Part shown: piece by piece, positions 44,251 to 56,283 of the stretch | Numbering within the stretch: the stretch's first letter is position 1 | Layout of the letters: every line of letters begins with the position of its first letter | Source of the DNA: Gymnothorax reevesii | Taxonomy: Eukaryota; Chordata; Actinopteri; Anguilliformes; Muraenidae | NCBI GenBank assembly: GCA_029721435.1 | Contig: CM056580.1 | Location: forward strand, 21,708,367 to 21,772,366 | Direction of reading: 5' to 3' | Length of the DNA: 64,000 bases | Made by a program: the position numbers and the translations under genes | The notes under the pieces: model-generated | What the model was told of the DNA's origin: nothing | Database searches by the model: none | What the model saw: only the letters and a program-made list of their open reading frames with translations

Positions 44251-46620
44251 TGCTAACTTGTTCTCTATCATTTTCCTTTGTTAAAACAATTTCCATTTAT
44301 AAGAATAGGCTGCTCAATTTGCAATTAAAGACATGGCTTATTTTGTGATGCGATCGAAGGGTGACAAATCAATAGGCATCATTCAGTTCAGAAAATATGT
44401 TGCCCGATCGGTTACTTTTCGAGACGTAAACTGCTCTGGAACTTCTGCGCCACCCTTTTGGCACATCAGGTAATCTAACCTGTGCTTCACTGACGATTAA
44501 ATTGTTTAAATTGAATCAAAGATAGAGATTTGAAACGCACAAAATTGCCTCTTTCATAGAATTCACCCTGTGTGTCGAGAAATAAACCTGTGTGTTTGTC
44601 GTGTTACAGTCCTCTCTCCCACTCCCCTCCCTTCCAGCTGATCGATGGTGTGTCTTTAATTGCCTCCTCCCTTTCCAGCTACCGAGGGGTGTTTTTGGTC
44701 CTATTTTCTTTAATGGATTTATTGTCAAATCTTCTTTCCCACGTCCAAATGTAATTCATTATGCGTATGATGATGGGTCAGGGTGCAATAATCAATGTTG
44801 AGCTCCCTGAATATTCATGCACACATACAGGTATAATATAAAAGGATCACATATGTTTTATATTAGCTAAGGCACAATGTGCAAACAGTTTTTGATCAAG
44901 TGTCTCTGTCTCATGTAATATAAATAATCCAATGTAATATAGCCTCACAAAATGCTGCAACATGGGGGTAGGCTTCCCAAAAGCATTGTTGCTACTAAGT
45001 TAGTAACTGACATAGTTCGACCATACACATTAAATTGGTCTAACTATGTAAGTTAACATCTGTGCTTAAGGGAGGCGCACCCCAGCTTAGCAGGCCGGCC
45101 ATCTAATAAGAAAAATAAAATACGACCTTGACAATTTTGTACAATTGATAAATCCTTCTAAAAAAAAATCCTATTTTTAAAAAATTTCATTACACGATAG
45201 TAAGTTGTATTATGAGCTAACGTTACTATCATTATAATTCATTTGCTAGATGGCTAGTTTGATAATGATCTTACTGCACCCTGAAGCAAGTACCACACAA
45301 TAACGGCTGTACAGATTGCGGAATTAGCAAGCTAGTTAGATGAAACTGTGGCTTTCTACGGTGTATGCCAGCTTACCAACTGACGCTTATCATCTGTTTT
45401 TCAGTTATTCCACAGCCGCACATCTCACCTGATGATAAAAAATAAGAATATAATTCAGGCAGTTTTGCTCTATTTTCTTCCTCTCTGCTGTTCAGCCTCT
45501 GACACCTTCTCCAGAGAGCACCAACTAAGCCAGATTGCTCCTCTTGAAGTTCTGGCATCACCGCTTTTACTATTGTATGCCTATCAATAACTACCCATCT
45601 TTGGATGGTACCCTGTATCTGCGCCTGGTTCCTTGTCTGGATCATATCATATTTCAAATGTTCGTCCGGACTTCAATGAACTGTTTCCATGTTAATTCGG
45701 TGACTGCGAGAGTAATATGGGTTGGGTGGGTGCGGCTGGGACTGAGTTGCAAAATCCACTTGCACAATATATATGCACATGGGCAGATATTCTCAGCTGA
45801 AAGGGGGTGGGGGTTGAAAGGACTGCACCAGTTTGTACAAAGCACTCTCATATTGCTTCTGATTTGTTCTGACAGTGTTGGTACACAGGAGCACTATGAA
45901 AATATTAAGCTCTGGGGCAAATTAATATTCTAGATATGATATTGCATAATTAGGAGGACAGAAAGTCTCAGTATGCATTTCTGTGTATTTTGTCTACAAG
46001 TGCCATTCCCATATTCCGTATGATTTATGAGAAACTGCTTAATTCTGTTTCCTTTGGCCTTTCAAAAGACAGCATCCTGCTTTATATAATTAGTCCCACT
46101 GAAAGAACCATTTAAAATTCAGTGAGAAATATTTTAGTGGACAAAAAGTTTTTTGCCCCTCAGAGTGTATTTTTGCATATTGCTACAACTTTGCCCAAAC
46201 TACTTCTGTTTATATTACTTAAAAATTATGTTATACAGTAACTCCACATTTTGGATCAAACTATAAATAATTGTACTGATAATTAAGGGATGATTCAGAA
46301 ACCACTTTTATTCATCCACTCTGATTTACAGTATGTGGAGGAAATACAATATTGTGAAAAGCAATGGTAATGGACACAAAATTTAAATATTAAAATCCAC
46401 CTAATGAGGACTTAGTTAGGGTCGCAACCAAAGAAAATCAGGTGCCTGTAGTGATCGCAGGACTGCAATAAGACAATCCAGTTATTTCATTTGTTTCTGC
46501 ATGAAATGAGTGAAAAGCCTATCCATCTGTCTATTTAACCTAACTATCCACGCGCGCTCGAACACCCTGCCTGCACACTCAGTGCTCAAGCATGGACAAC
46601 GTTGGTAAAGCCACAAAGCA
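44251..46620. other. Unassigned sequence
   Basis: No domain-bearing ORF or bounded repeat was recognised. Open frames at 44572-44801 and 45373-45933 are unremarkable. Confidence 0.35.
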
Positions 46621-46623
46621 CTG

Positions 46624-47268
46624 AAGCTATGTTTCCATTAATACGGCTGAAGTCCAGCTGAGACAGCAGACACGAGACATCGCATGCATCCCATCGTGCG
46701 TCCTCAGCGTTTCCATATAAACGGCTGAACTATGCTATTCATCCGTTATTATTATGAAATTAAGTTGAAACTCCGTACAAATGTCGCATGAAAACCACTT
46801 CTCTGTTATCATCTTGTAACAAACTTTGGCGAGTGATACAGAGGAACACTTCTGATATACAGAAATCACAAAGGTATTGTGGCATTACAAAGCTCAGATC
46901 ATAATTTAAAGGGGCAGTATGCTTTTGATTCTCTGAGAATGGTAAATACATGTATGTTGCTGCAAAAATCTCGGCTCTGCTCTGAACAGGGCAATAAATA
47001 CACATTGCTTCAAAGGTACTCATTTGTTTACAAAATAAATTGGGGAAACCCTTTGAACTATAAGAAATTTCTCATGCGATTCATGTGCGTTGGAGCTGGA
47101 ATCGCTCCCTGGTCCGATCGGAAAAATAGGGATGCGGCTCCGCTCCAGAAGCCGGGTGAAAATCGTGTGGATAAAAACACTTCATATAAAGACAATGATA
47201 TGTAATTTTTGACAAAAACTTCTCTGCACCATCGCCTGACTTCAGCCTTATAAATGGAAACATAGCTT
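46624..47268. mobile_element. Element D: foldback MITE, 645 bp
   Basis: Ends AAGCTATGTTTCCATTAATA and, read inwards from the right, AAGCTATGTTTCCATTTATA. Both continue to GGCTGAAGTC. No ORF with transposase motifs. It abuts the truncated end of element A copy 2, and the final bases of A's terminus are missing there. Confidence 0.72.
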
Positions 47269-47860
47269 AAATTCATAGACCAGGCACGGCGAATAGCGGG
47301 AGCGCCACGCCAACAGGGTGTGTCCAGGCGTATGTTGCAATTTCGTGCCCAGCGTAGCCTAATGCAAATACTCCTCTGTCCCGCCTCTGTCCCTCCTTCC
47401 GGCACTAGTGGCAAAGAGGCAGGAGAAAAGGCTTAAAGCTGTAGTATACGATTTGAGAGTTTGATCATTATTAATAACCTCATTTAGATGGTGGATATGG
47501 CCTTATAGTACAATCTACACATTGTGAAGTGCAAAAAAAACGAAAAAAAATCCATTCACTCCATTCACTGCAGAAACGTTGACCAATGTAAGCCATTCGG
47601 CCAGATGGCTTACATTGGTTAACGTCTCTCTCCCTCTCTCATCCTATCCCCTCGCTCTAGTTGACACTCCCCCGAGAGCTTGCTCTGACTCCTTGTGCTC
47701 TGCGTTCCACCTCGTCCCCGCCCCCTTCCGCGTTATAAACTTTCTGCAACAAGCAAGTAGCTGGTGGCGGTAATGCACCAAGTGTTTGCAAAACGCAAAT
47801 AAACATTAATAAAGTAGACGAAGTAGCTGAGTAGCAGCTTAGCAACAAAGGGCTAAAAGA

Positions 47861-48090
47861 ATGGAAAAGAAAGACAGCGACAGCAGCAAGCAGCCCCTGC
47901 TTTCCCCACCGGGAAAAGTTGGGAGAAAGCGTAAGTCTGCAGAGGAAAAGGCAGAGACAAAGAGGAAATGTGAGCAACGCAGGACTCAAAGCCGAGTAAA
48001 CATCGGGTCATCCGTTCACCGATGGAGGAAGCTCCAGGAGGATTTGGGCCTGAAAACTGATGCTGATACAGCAGACCTTTTGTTGAACAG
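47861..48090 (+). CDS. Exon-like ORF of element B with unknown helical domain
   Basis: The frame begins MEKKDSDSSKQPLLSPPG, continues through a basic stretch (GRKRKSAEEKAETKRK) and ends in SSVHRWRKLQEDLGLKTDAD and TADLLLNR. It stops being exon-like at CAG|GTAGGT (donor at 48091). Upstream (47660-47850) is a GC-rich leader. The RWRKLQ..LGLKTDAD..LLL pattern recurs, to my memory, in uncharacterised fish proteins, many transposon-associated, so it may be a DNA-binding or targeting region of a transposase. No downstream exon was identified, so the product is partial. Confidence 0.5.
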
Positions 48091-48311
48091 GTAGGTAATT
48101 TTTGACTGTAACTGTCTGTGTTGTTACATAAATAACTTTTTATAAGTCTATGACAATGCTGGCTTATGACTGTAAACGCTGCCGGTTTTCTGTGTGTCGA
48201 CAGACGGCGTCGGAACGTTAGGCGTTTATTTTTAGTATTGTAAACTAGCACTGCTATCATCAGTGTTGTGCCTGAACACATTAAGTGAACTCATGAACTC
48301 GTTCATATGTA

Positions 48312-49773
48312 CCAAACCCAAAATCAGTGAAGTTGGCACGTTATGTAAATCGTAGATAAAAACAGAATACAATGATTTGCAAATCCTTTTCAACTTATAT
48401 TCAATTGAATACACTGCGAAGACAAGATGTTTAATGTTCAAACTGAGAAACTTTTTTTTTTTTTGCAAATAATCATTAACTCAGAATTTAAAGGCAGCAA
48501 CACATTGCAAAAAAGTTGGCACAGGGGCCTTTTTACCACTGTGTTACATCGCCTTTCCTTTAAACGACACTCAGTAAACGTTTGGGAACTGAGGAGACCA
48601 ATTTTTGAAGCTTTTCAGGTGGAACTCTTTCCCATTCTTGCTTGATGTACAGCTTAAGTTGTTCAACAGTCCGGGGTCTCCGTTGTCGTATTTTACGCTT
48701 CATAATGCGCCACACATTTTCAATGGGAGACAGGTCTGGACTACAGGCAGGCCAGTCTAGTACCCGCACTTGTTTACTACGGAGCCATGTTGTTGTAACA
48801 CGTGCAGAATGTGGCTTGGCATTGTCTTGCTGAAATAAGCAGGGGCGTCCATAGAAAGACATTGCTTGGATGGTAACATGTTGCTCCCAAACCTGTATGT
48901 ACCGTTCAGCATTAATGGTGCCTTCACATATGTGTAAGTTGCCCATGCCTTGGGCACTAATACACCCCCATACCATCACAGATGCTGGCTTTTGAACTTT
49001 GCGCCTATAACAGTCCGGATGGTTCTTTTCCTCTTTGGTCCAGAGGACACGACGTACACAGTTTCCAAAAACAATTTGACATGTGGACTCGTCAGACCAC
49101 AGAACACTTTTCCACTTTGCATCAGTCCATCTTAAATGAGCTTGGGCCTAGCAAAGCCGGCGGCGTTTCTGGGTGCTGTTGATAAATGGCTTTCACTTTG
49201 CATTGTAAAGTTTTAACTTGCACTTGCAGATGTAGCGACAAACTATAGTTACTGACAGTGGTTTTCTGAAGTGTTCCTGAGCCCATGTGGTGATGTCCTT
49301 TACACACTGATGTCGGTTTTTGATGCAGTACCGCCTGAGGGATCAAAGGTCACGGGCATTCAATGTTGGTTTTCAGCCTTGTCGCTTACGTGCAGTGATT
49401 TCTCCAGATTTTCTGAACCTTTTGACGATATTACAGACCGTAGATGATGAAATCCTTAAATTCATTGCAATAGCTCATTGAGGAATGTTGTTTTTAAACT
49501 GTTCGACAATCAGCTCACGCATTTGTTCACTAAGCGGTGACCCTCGCCCCAGCCTTGTTTGTGAGTGACTGAGCATTTCAGGGAAGCTGCTTTTATACCC
49601 AATCATGGCACCCACCTGTTCCCAATTAGCCCGTTCACCTGTGGGATGTTCCAAATAAGTGTTTGATGAGCATTCCTCGACTCTCTCAGTCTTTTTTGCC
49701 ACTTGTGCCAGCTTTTTTGAAACATGTTGCAGGCATCAAATTCCAAATGAGCTAATATTTGCAAAAAATTACA
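48312..49773 (-). mobile_element. Tc1-like transposon B-type, copy 2, one TIR lost
   Basis: The left end (CCAAACCCAAAATCAGTGAA) follows TA at 48310-48311 and matches copy 1 (26773-28374) closely. The match stops at about 49773, where copy 1 continues for a further ~165 bases including its right inverted repeat. The missing end means this copy could not be mobilised even with transposase supplied. Confidence 0.85.
48560..49580 (-). pseudogene. Tc1-like transposase of copy 2
   Basis: The C-terminal 139 codons (48560-48979) are open and contain [15 protein letters not shown] (second catalytic Asp) and LDWPACSPDLSPIENVWRI (third acidic residue region), then the helical end EWERVPPEKLQKLVSS. Upstream, 49122-49346 and 49475-49702 hold N-terminal pieces in other frames, including RELIVEQFKNNIP. 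The N-terminal half has at least one frameshift near 48980 and a stop after KNNIPQ. Compared with copy 1 this C-terminal half is better preserved. Confidence 0.83.
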
Positions 49774-50929
49774 TATACCTGCAAATTCAACATGGTAAAT
49801 CTTCATTAAAGATTTGGCTCTGTGTCTGTTTACTGCCAGTGTTCTGTCAAATTTTGCTCCCTTGTCAAAAAATGCTACAGTAATGCAAAGCGATCGTAAA
49901 GTCTTTGTAATTGCCTTCATATTACAGTATACATGAGTTCACGGAGGTAACTTTGTTATTTGTTAACTGATTAAACCATAAGCAGATTTTATAACAAGTT
50001 GGATAAGTTTGTTCGAAGACATATGCCCATATATGCCATTATCATCTCATTTCTGCATTTTCAGGAAAACCCAGCATGTACATGCAAATATCTGTGCGCT
50101 TACCGGTCGAAGTGCGTACTGAAAACGAATCTATTTTTATGATTTTTGAAGAAAGTTAGGATATGAGCAAGGAAACAGTCTAAGATTTTAGGTTTGCGCT
50201 AGCGCAGAACCGTGGGTTTACATATTTTGATAGGTAGCAAAATTTGTCAGAACACCAGCCGACTTGTTGCTGTGGTAGAGGGGGTGTGTCTGGGAGTCTC
50301 CTGGCGGACGGCCACACGTGATCGGTGGGAGGGATCAGGGAGCACAGAGGGGAGGGGTGTGTGTGTGCGCAGGATGCTTTTTTCAATTTTTTCTCAATGT
50401 CTCAATCTTTCTCAACTGATTCACAAATCGTACACTACAGCTTTAAGTGGGTTTAACATAGCCGAGTCAACTCTTCCCCAATAAAATGAGCTCCTCTCCT
50501 CACCTTTAAAGTGTTAAAATAAAGAAGCCTCTGTCCTATATCTGCATGATGCGTTAATGTTGCATTTTACTTTGCTGCTTCAGGCTTGTTTTCTGCACCG
50601 CCTACGTCTATATTAAGCATTACGAATATGAGGAATTCTCAAATTATTACCATTAGCGAACTTGAATGGAATTTCAAAATGAAAACTACGTCAGATCATT
50701 CAAATTTATGAAGTTGGAATGAAATGCGACGGTTGCTCATCCATTTCTTCTGCCTGCATCACTGGGAAGAGAAATTATGGATAGCGTGTTTCTATTATTA
50801 CACCCTGTTGCTGCTTAAAATTTTGGTATTGACATGCATGGACAACAATGCAAGCTACGTTACACATTTATTTTCAATTTGTGATCTTAACTCCACTTTC
50901 CTTTCCTCCACTGAAAATGATAAAACCTA

Positions 50930-51464
50930 CACTACCTGACAAAAGTATTAGGATACAACTATTTATGTGTGTGATTTTCTTACAGTGCAGTAGAAAATAC
51001 TGAATGTTTGGAAATAGTTGTTTATTCAAATACAATTACAGACCTCATTTTGGATAGGCCACCCTGAATTATTGTTTGTCTTCACCCCCCTTTTATAGAG
51101 AATTAAAATCACCCCATGTGTCACACCTGATCATAATGACTGGACCAACAGTAGCCATTGATCTTCCATTATGCCAAGGACACAATTTCAAACATGTAAA
51201 TTTGAAAATTACCATCATGCAAGCACAATTTATGATAATATTTCTTACTGATGACAGACCAATATTGAGAGTTTTTCGCACAGAGAAAAAATATGTCAAT
51301 ATGTATATCTGTAGTTTCCCCAAATGTTCAATAATGTTCTGTGATGTTTACATGTATATTTTAGGACAAAAGTCCTACAATGCTCGCATATAATACAGTA
51401 TAACACATGTACATCAAAAATTGAGTGTGAATGAGGAACGTCCTAATACTTTTGTCAGGTAGTG
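50930..51464. mobile_element. Tc1/mariner-type MITE, 535 bp
   Basis: Ends CACTACCTGACAAAAGTATT and its inverse AATACTTTTGTCAGGTAGTG. TA flanks it at 50928-50929 and 51465-51466. The same position in copy 1 of element A (near 5366-5375) has a single TA and no insertion, giving a natural empty site. No ORF. Confidence 0.9.
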
Positions 51465-51489
51465 TAAGTGACAATAATAATAGTATTAA

Positions 51490-52614
51490 GCCGCTTGCAC
51501 ACTGGACGCGAAACAAATTTTTTGCACGACAGATTGCGTTGCTGCGTTGAACGCAGTGTCTACGTGTCCGAAGGTCAGACAGGGTTTTAATATATCTCCG
51601 TGTCCGACAGTCGGATGGTTTCAATATAACTCCATGTCCGACAGTCGATTGTTTTTTTAATTTCTTCAAATCTACTGAATCTTTTAGATATTAAGCATGA
51701 AAGTTTTGATAAGAGGGCTCAGTTCTTCAAGATGAGTTCTGAGAATTTCAATCGATGTTTCTGTATGAGCTCTGCTCAATAAAGTGAGTCGACATTGCCA
51801 CGGGCCAATCTACAATGCCTGTCGAACATTGAATTCAAAATACTCCGTGTCTGACAGCCAAAAAAGAAAGAGAACGATTAGAACAGATTGATAACGTAAT
51901 AAAGAATAAAAAAGAAACATTTTATCAAGAAACAGAACATCCAATGAACAATGCGATTTATTTATTTGTGGGCCATCTTTTTTGGATGTTCTGTTTGTTG
52001 ATGGTATATTTCTATTCTTTATTATCCCCCCGGCATATAATGCGGGGGGATATAGCGATCAGTGTGTTCGTCCGTCTGTAATAAAATCGTTTCTGGACCA
52101 GAACACGAAAACTATACCACTTACAAACACCAAATTTGGTCTGGAGCTTCTCCTTATGGTCTAGTTGTGCCTTTTGGGGGTTTCGGTCTGTCCGTCTGTC
52201 CACACAACCTGTAGGTTACACAACCTACAGCCGGGGGGATCCGCTATTGCCAGATGGCTCTTGTTTTGTTATAAATCGGTTCTCATAACAATACTTTTAC
52301 TTTTTGCTGGCTGCCTGACATGGAGCATTTTGCGTCGAACAGTCTCAATCGTGCATGCAGTATTTAATTCACTATGTCAGTGGTCATGGAATTGATTTGG
52401 TCACTGATTACAAGCACTATTTTATCTCTGGTGTGCAAATTAAGCATGAATCTGTTCGATCCATCTGTCTAATTTTCAAAAGAGAGACCGAATAAAGACT
52501 GTTGTCTATCTTCAACAGAAGAAAACAGAAAAACATACAGAAGCGTGTATTCGCATCTTTGCATTGACTTTGAGTCGTCCAAAAAATTTGTTTCACGTCC
52601 AGTACACAAGAGGC
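51490..52614 (-). mobile_element. Element C, copy 2, inside element A copy 2
   Basis: Starts GCCGCTTGCACACTGGACGC after TTAA (51486-51489). The opposite arm ends ACGTCCAGTACACAAGAGGC, followed by TTTA (52615-52618). It is longer than copy 1 because of an insertion at about 52023-52270. Confidence 0.7.
52023..52270. repeat. CCCCCCGG-start repeat inserted in element C copy 2
   Basis: It begins ATCCCCCCGGCATATAATGC, with an immediate inverse GCGGGGGGAT, and contains TTCGTCCGTCTGTAATAAAA. Copy 1 of C has no such block at the equivalent place. A related, more diverged block occurs at about 62130-62281. Confidence 0.6.
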
Positions 52615-53169
52615 TTTACTGAGCAAAGAAAGCAAGCATTATATATGTTTGGCTGAGAAAGATGTGAAGTCGTTAGTTTGCATCACATATTCAGCTGCGT
52701 TGATTAAGCCAGGTCGAGTCTCCATTACGCGTGCCAACCGCCTTTAATCTGACATCAGGACAATCGATATACAGTAGACACTATAATCTATGTCCTGATT
52801 CAGATAGTTACATTAAATAGTGGTTGCTGTAATTATTTATTGCATTGAAATGTGCCTGACATTCTTGAAACCTGCTTGTGAGGTTTTGGTGACGTGTGCG
52901 CACTGTGCGCCGGTCAGCCAAATTACCACACAGAAAGTAAACCAGGTTTGAGCATCAATGGACTATGATAAAATTTTCAGGTAGCTTGCTAGTTAGTGAG
53001 ATAACTTGGTAGCAGCTTATAATTGATTCATGGGCAACATTATGGGTGAAATGTGCTATGAATGCAAAATAAGCATTCAAAACATACTAGTGCTGCGTAG
53101 TATCCTAACTTTATTGATTTGCTAGCTATATAATGTTGCCGCTAATAAGCACCGCTTGATGGCCAGCAT

Positions 53170-55300
53170 ACTAGTGATGCCCAGGCCATGCTTTTTTCTT
53201 ACCTGCAACTAACCCAACCCGATAAGAGAGCCAACAAGACCCACCCAACCTGCATTAATAGGCGCAGATCAAGTACCTGCACCTGCCCGCAAAAAGAATA
53301 AATAAAAAATTCTAAAATGATGTGCTTTATTAGCACTTGACTGATAAATGGGATGGAGCAGCGGACTGACAGCAGATGCACTTTGTGGTGCTGATGCCGC
53401 TGCTAGGAGTGTTGTAGAACTTGACCTCTGTTTTTTCCCCCTCCCTTGACATCTCTACCCTGAACGTCACAAATATAGTAGACTTGTGTGTCGGACTGCT
53501 CTATGGTGTTTCACTGCTTGGCTGCACTTCACAGTGACTTCACAGTCCCAGCATTTCACCTGTTTCGACATGCTTCAAGCACAAGACCGGCTGAGCTGAA
53601 GGTGCACTCACTGGACGCACTTCTTGCTGGAATGCAAAGCACCGCTCGAGTAAACATGGAGAGGAGAGGAGTGGACATGCGGCATGACGTTCTCTGTAAA
53701 AGGCAAGGACGTCCTCCTGACACTCATCCACAGTGAAGTGACTCTGCACATAAAACTGTATCTCATCTGGCTTAATTTAATTCAAGGTTTCTTCCCATTC
53801 CACGAACATTCGCCGTCTTTTCAATTAGAGTTCTAGCATAAAAAAGTAAACTTAAAAGAAGCAGTCAGCACAAAATCAAACCATTCCACAGCACACCCAG
53901 ACTTTTACTTGTTTATAGATGATTATTTTTGGCTTAATTTATTGCCCTTTTTGTCATCATTTGAACTTCCCCCGTGGAAGTTAACACAAAATTAAATAGC
54001 AGTTATTATACCTACCGCTCGTTTTACAAAAATAAAATTAGGCTAATCCTACTAAGGATGAATTGCAAAAATGTTGTACGTTGACATTTTGCTCACACTG
54101 GGCCTGCATGGTGAAGTGGCTATCACTTTTTGGGCTTCGGTTTGGACTGCCAACCTGTTCTCTGGCGGAAGCATTTTTAGTGTCTTAAAATGTGGAGAGA
54201 GGAAGGTGGCCAATTTTTTTGCATGGGGATAATCTTAAGTATTTCGTCAAATAGCACTCCTGCTTGGGCGCGGATGTGTTGCATGTAAAACGGATCCCCT
54301 CTCCAAGGCTCACAGTACCTTTTCAGCCTGGTCTGGCACAACAGGACCATGTTGATTGTTGAGAAACGGTCACCCTCCATGTCCTCTGATGCTGCTTTAA
54401 AGGGGTTTAAGAACTCTGATTGTGTTGAGGACCTCCACCTGGGTGCCCTCCATATGGTGCTCTTGCCCCTTGTCCCCAAGGGCTCCAGGATTGCTCTGTG
54501 TTGCTCGGCAACAAAGTTCAGCTTTGCTGCCTTGCTTTCTCGCAGAACAGCATATGGAAGGCAGAGTGTGGTACCACACTTCTTCAAGTACACGACCAGA
54601 CTTTTGAATCTGACTATTTGGTAATTTGCATGCTACATGAAGTCTAGTGCATCCTTTTACTTAAATGACTGCATTGACTCGGTATTCAGTAATAGTTTTT
54701 TAGCGCAACTTCAACACTGGGACCCTGTCCGGTTACAGATACCACCTTTACTAGGCTTCCAGCTGATATTCCATCTTCTAAAAGTTTTTTGCAGATTTCA
54801 TTGTGAATGTTTGTGGCAGTTTTCTTTATTGTTGCATTGAATTCTGTGGTGGAAATAACTTCATGAGTTTCCTGCTGTCTGCAATGAAGTGACATGGTAG
54901 CATTGTATAAGGTCTCATATTAAAGCTGTCTGTTCACATACCAGTTGTGATGCCAGTTCCACAGTCCCACGCTTTGTTGATGGACTGACAGAAACGAGCA
55001 TTTCCTTTGGTTGCCTTCTCTTCTGCTGTGTCGCGGACTGTCTGCCCGTGCGGGATGATAGATCAACCGCCCCACAACACAGACTGATGTCAATGAATGC
55101 TTACGCCACACATTTGAACCCCAAACCGGACACGGCATCAAAATGGCTCAGGTCAGTGCAACAGAAATCCACAAAATCATCAACAATTTTAGATTCAGCT
55201 GCAGGAGGCAACTTGCTTTTCAAATATACTGACATCGAGGGTCGATGCGCGGGAACTTGTGGTGTGGGCTCGCTAGGTCAAGGAGTCGCCGGTCCAGTGC
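53170..55300 (-). pseudogene. Second hAT transposase relic (Ac/ZBED-like)
   Basis: Minus-strand pieces include, from the N-terminal side, a degenerate stretch at 55050-55250 with FCCTDLSHFDAVSGLGFK (compare DIRPFNTVSGKGF of ZBED-like hATs), an ISTTEFNATIKKTATNIHN block at 54686-54895, then 54177-54593 with LNFVAEQHRAILEPLG, LNPFKAASEDMEGDRF and STINMVLLCQTRLKRYCE. This latter set is the usual region before the hATC end. Many stops and frame changes. Terminal repeats were not found, so the borders are approximate. Confidence 0.65.
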
Positions 55301-56283
55301 CTATTTAGATTTGATGTGCCTGTTTTTTGGCTGTCTTACAGCACATCACAGCTCGACCCGTTTACTCCCAAATTTTTCCTCACAATATAAGTGCGTCCAT
55401 TTTACTCCTTAGACCTCCCTAAGACATAAACTCTTTGTTTTTTTTCGATTTCACGATGGTTAAGTTCAAAGTTGCATTTTTTGCCAAAAGCTAAGAACAA
55501 CAATTTTAGAGCTTAAATTTAAAAAAAAAAACTAAAATTATAATTCTGTCACAAATGTGACCAGTGGGGTTAAACGGATTAATAATTTGGCCGACGCTGA
55601 ATAAACTGTCAGTCATGGACCCGCCTGCCCTCAACCCGCAATATTTTCTCAAAAGCTCATCCGAGCACGCCGGACTCAATGGTATGTTCGCAGGTCCCCT
55701 GGGTTGCTGGTGGACTCGTGCATCAATACAACGTAGAAAATAAAGTCTTATTCTATCAACTTTTAAGGCTAATACTCCCATGCCAGTTTGCGTGACAGCT
55801 GCGATAAGGAGGAGAACTGCAGCTGTATTTATTGCTTATGTTCATTGCATTTATATTGTCTTTGCTCATGTTGTGTACATATAGTTAATAATTTCACACT
55901 TTTTTTCTGCAGTCTGCTCTTTTCTTTCTAAAGACTCCTTAATGTCTTTACTCTTTTCCCTGTAATTACTGTATATGCCGCCTATATCTATGCCGACGGA
56001 CCTTTTCACTAGCCACTCCATCGATTGAAAATGGGGGTATCCCCAAGGCAGCAAATGTCGTGTTCATTGATATGGCTGGGGTAATGTTTTGTTGTCAATA
56101 TGGGGAAAGGGAGGGGGGAGTCTATGGGGAAATGAGTTAAGTATTCCACAATCTGCATTGCACATTGCAATGGGTCTGTGCGTGTGTCATCAGATGTGGT
56201 GCAAGCAGAAAAATCAGGCCCAGGGTGTGAGTGTGTGTAATCTCGCGTACTTGTATGTTTGTGTCCTTGTGCGTGTGCCTGAG
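55301..56283. other. Unassigned sequence
   Basis: No supported gene or bounded repeat. Confidence 0.35.

Larger units (their letters stand above)
47437..50442 (+). mobile_element. Element B: 3.0-kb TTAA-flanked transposon
   Basis: Ends AGCTGTAGTATACGATTTG and, read inwards from the right, AGCTGTAGTGTACGATTTG. TTAA flanks both sides (47433-47436 and 50443-50446). TTAA duplication is seen with piggyBac and Kolobok families; the AG start does not fit piggyBac, so a Kolobok-like origin is my guess. It keeps a 5' exon-like ORF (47861-48090) and a GC-rich leader, but the rest of a transposase is not recognisable. A Tc1-like copy is inserted inside (48312-49773). Confidence 0.75.
47269..52950 (-). 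mobile_element. Element A, copy 2, split by two later elements
   Basis: Bases 47269-47432 are the reverse complement of the right end of copy 1 (for example GGCACGGCGAATAGC and CAACAGGGTGTGTCCAGGCG). The element resumes at 50447 and continues to about 52950. Interruptions are element B (47437-50442) and a Tc1-type MITE (50930-51464). Element C is at the same internal position as in copy 1. The far terminal repeat is lost: homology stops near AAACCAGG at 52950. Confidence 0.75.

Noticed and set aside
47058..47414. 118-codon minus frame near element D/A junction
   Set aside because: It spans two unrelated repeat elements and matches frames in the other copies of element A, which are non-coding.
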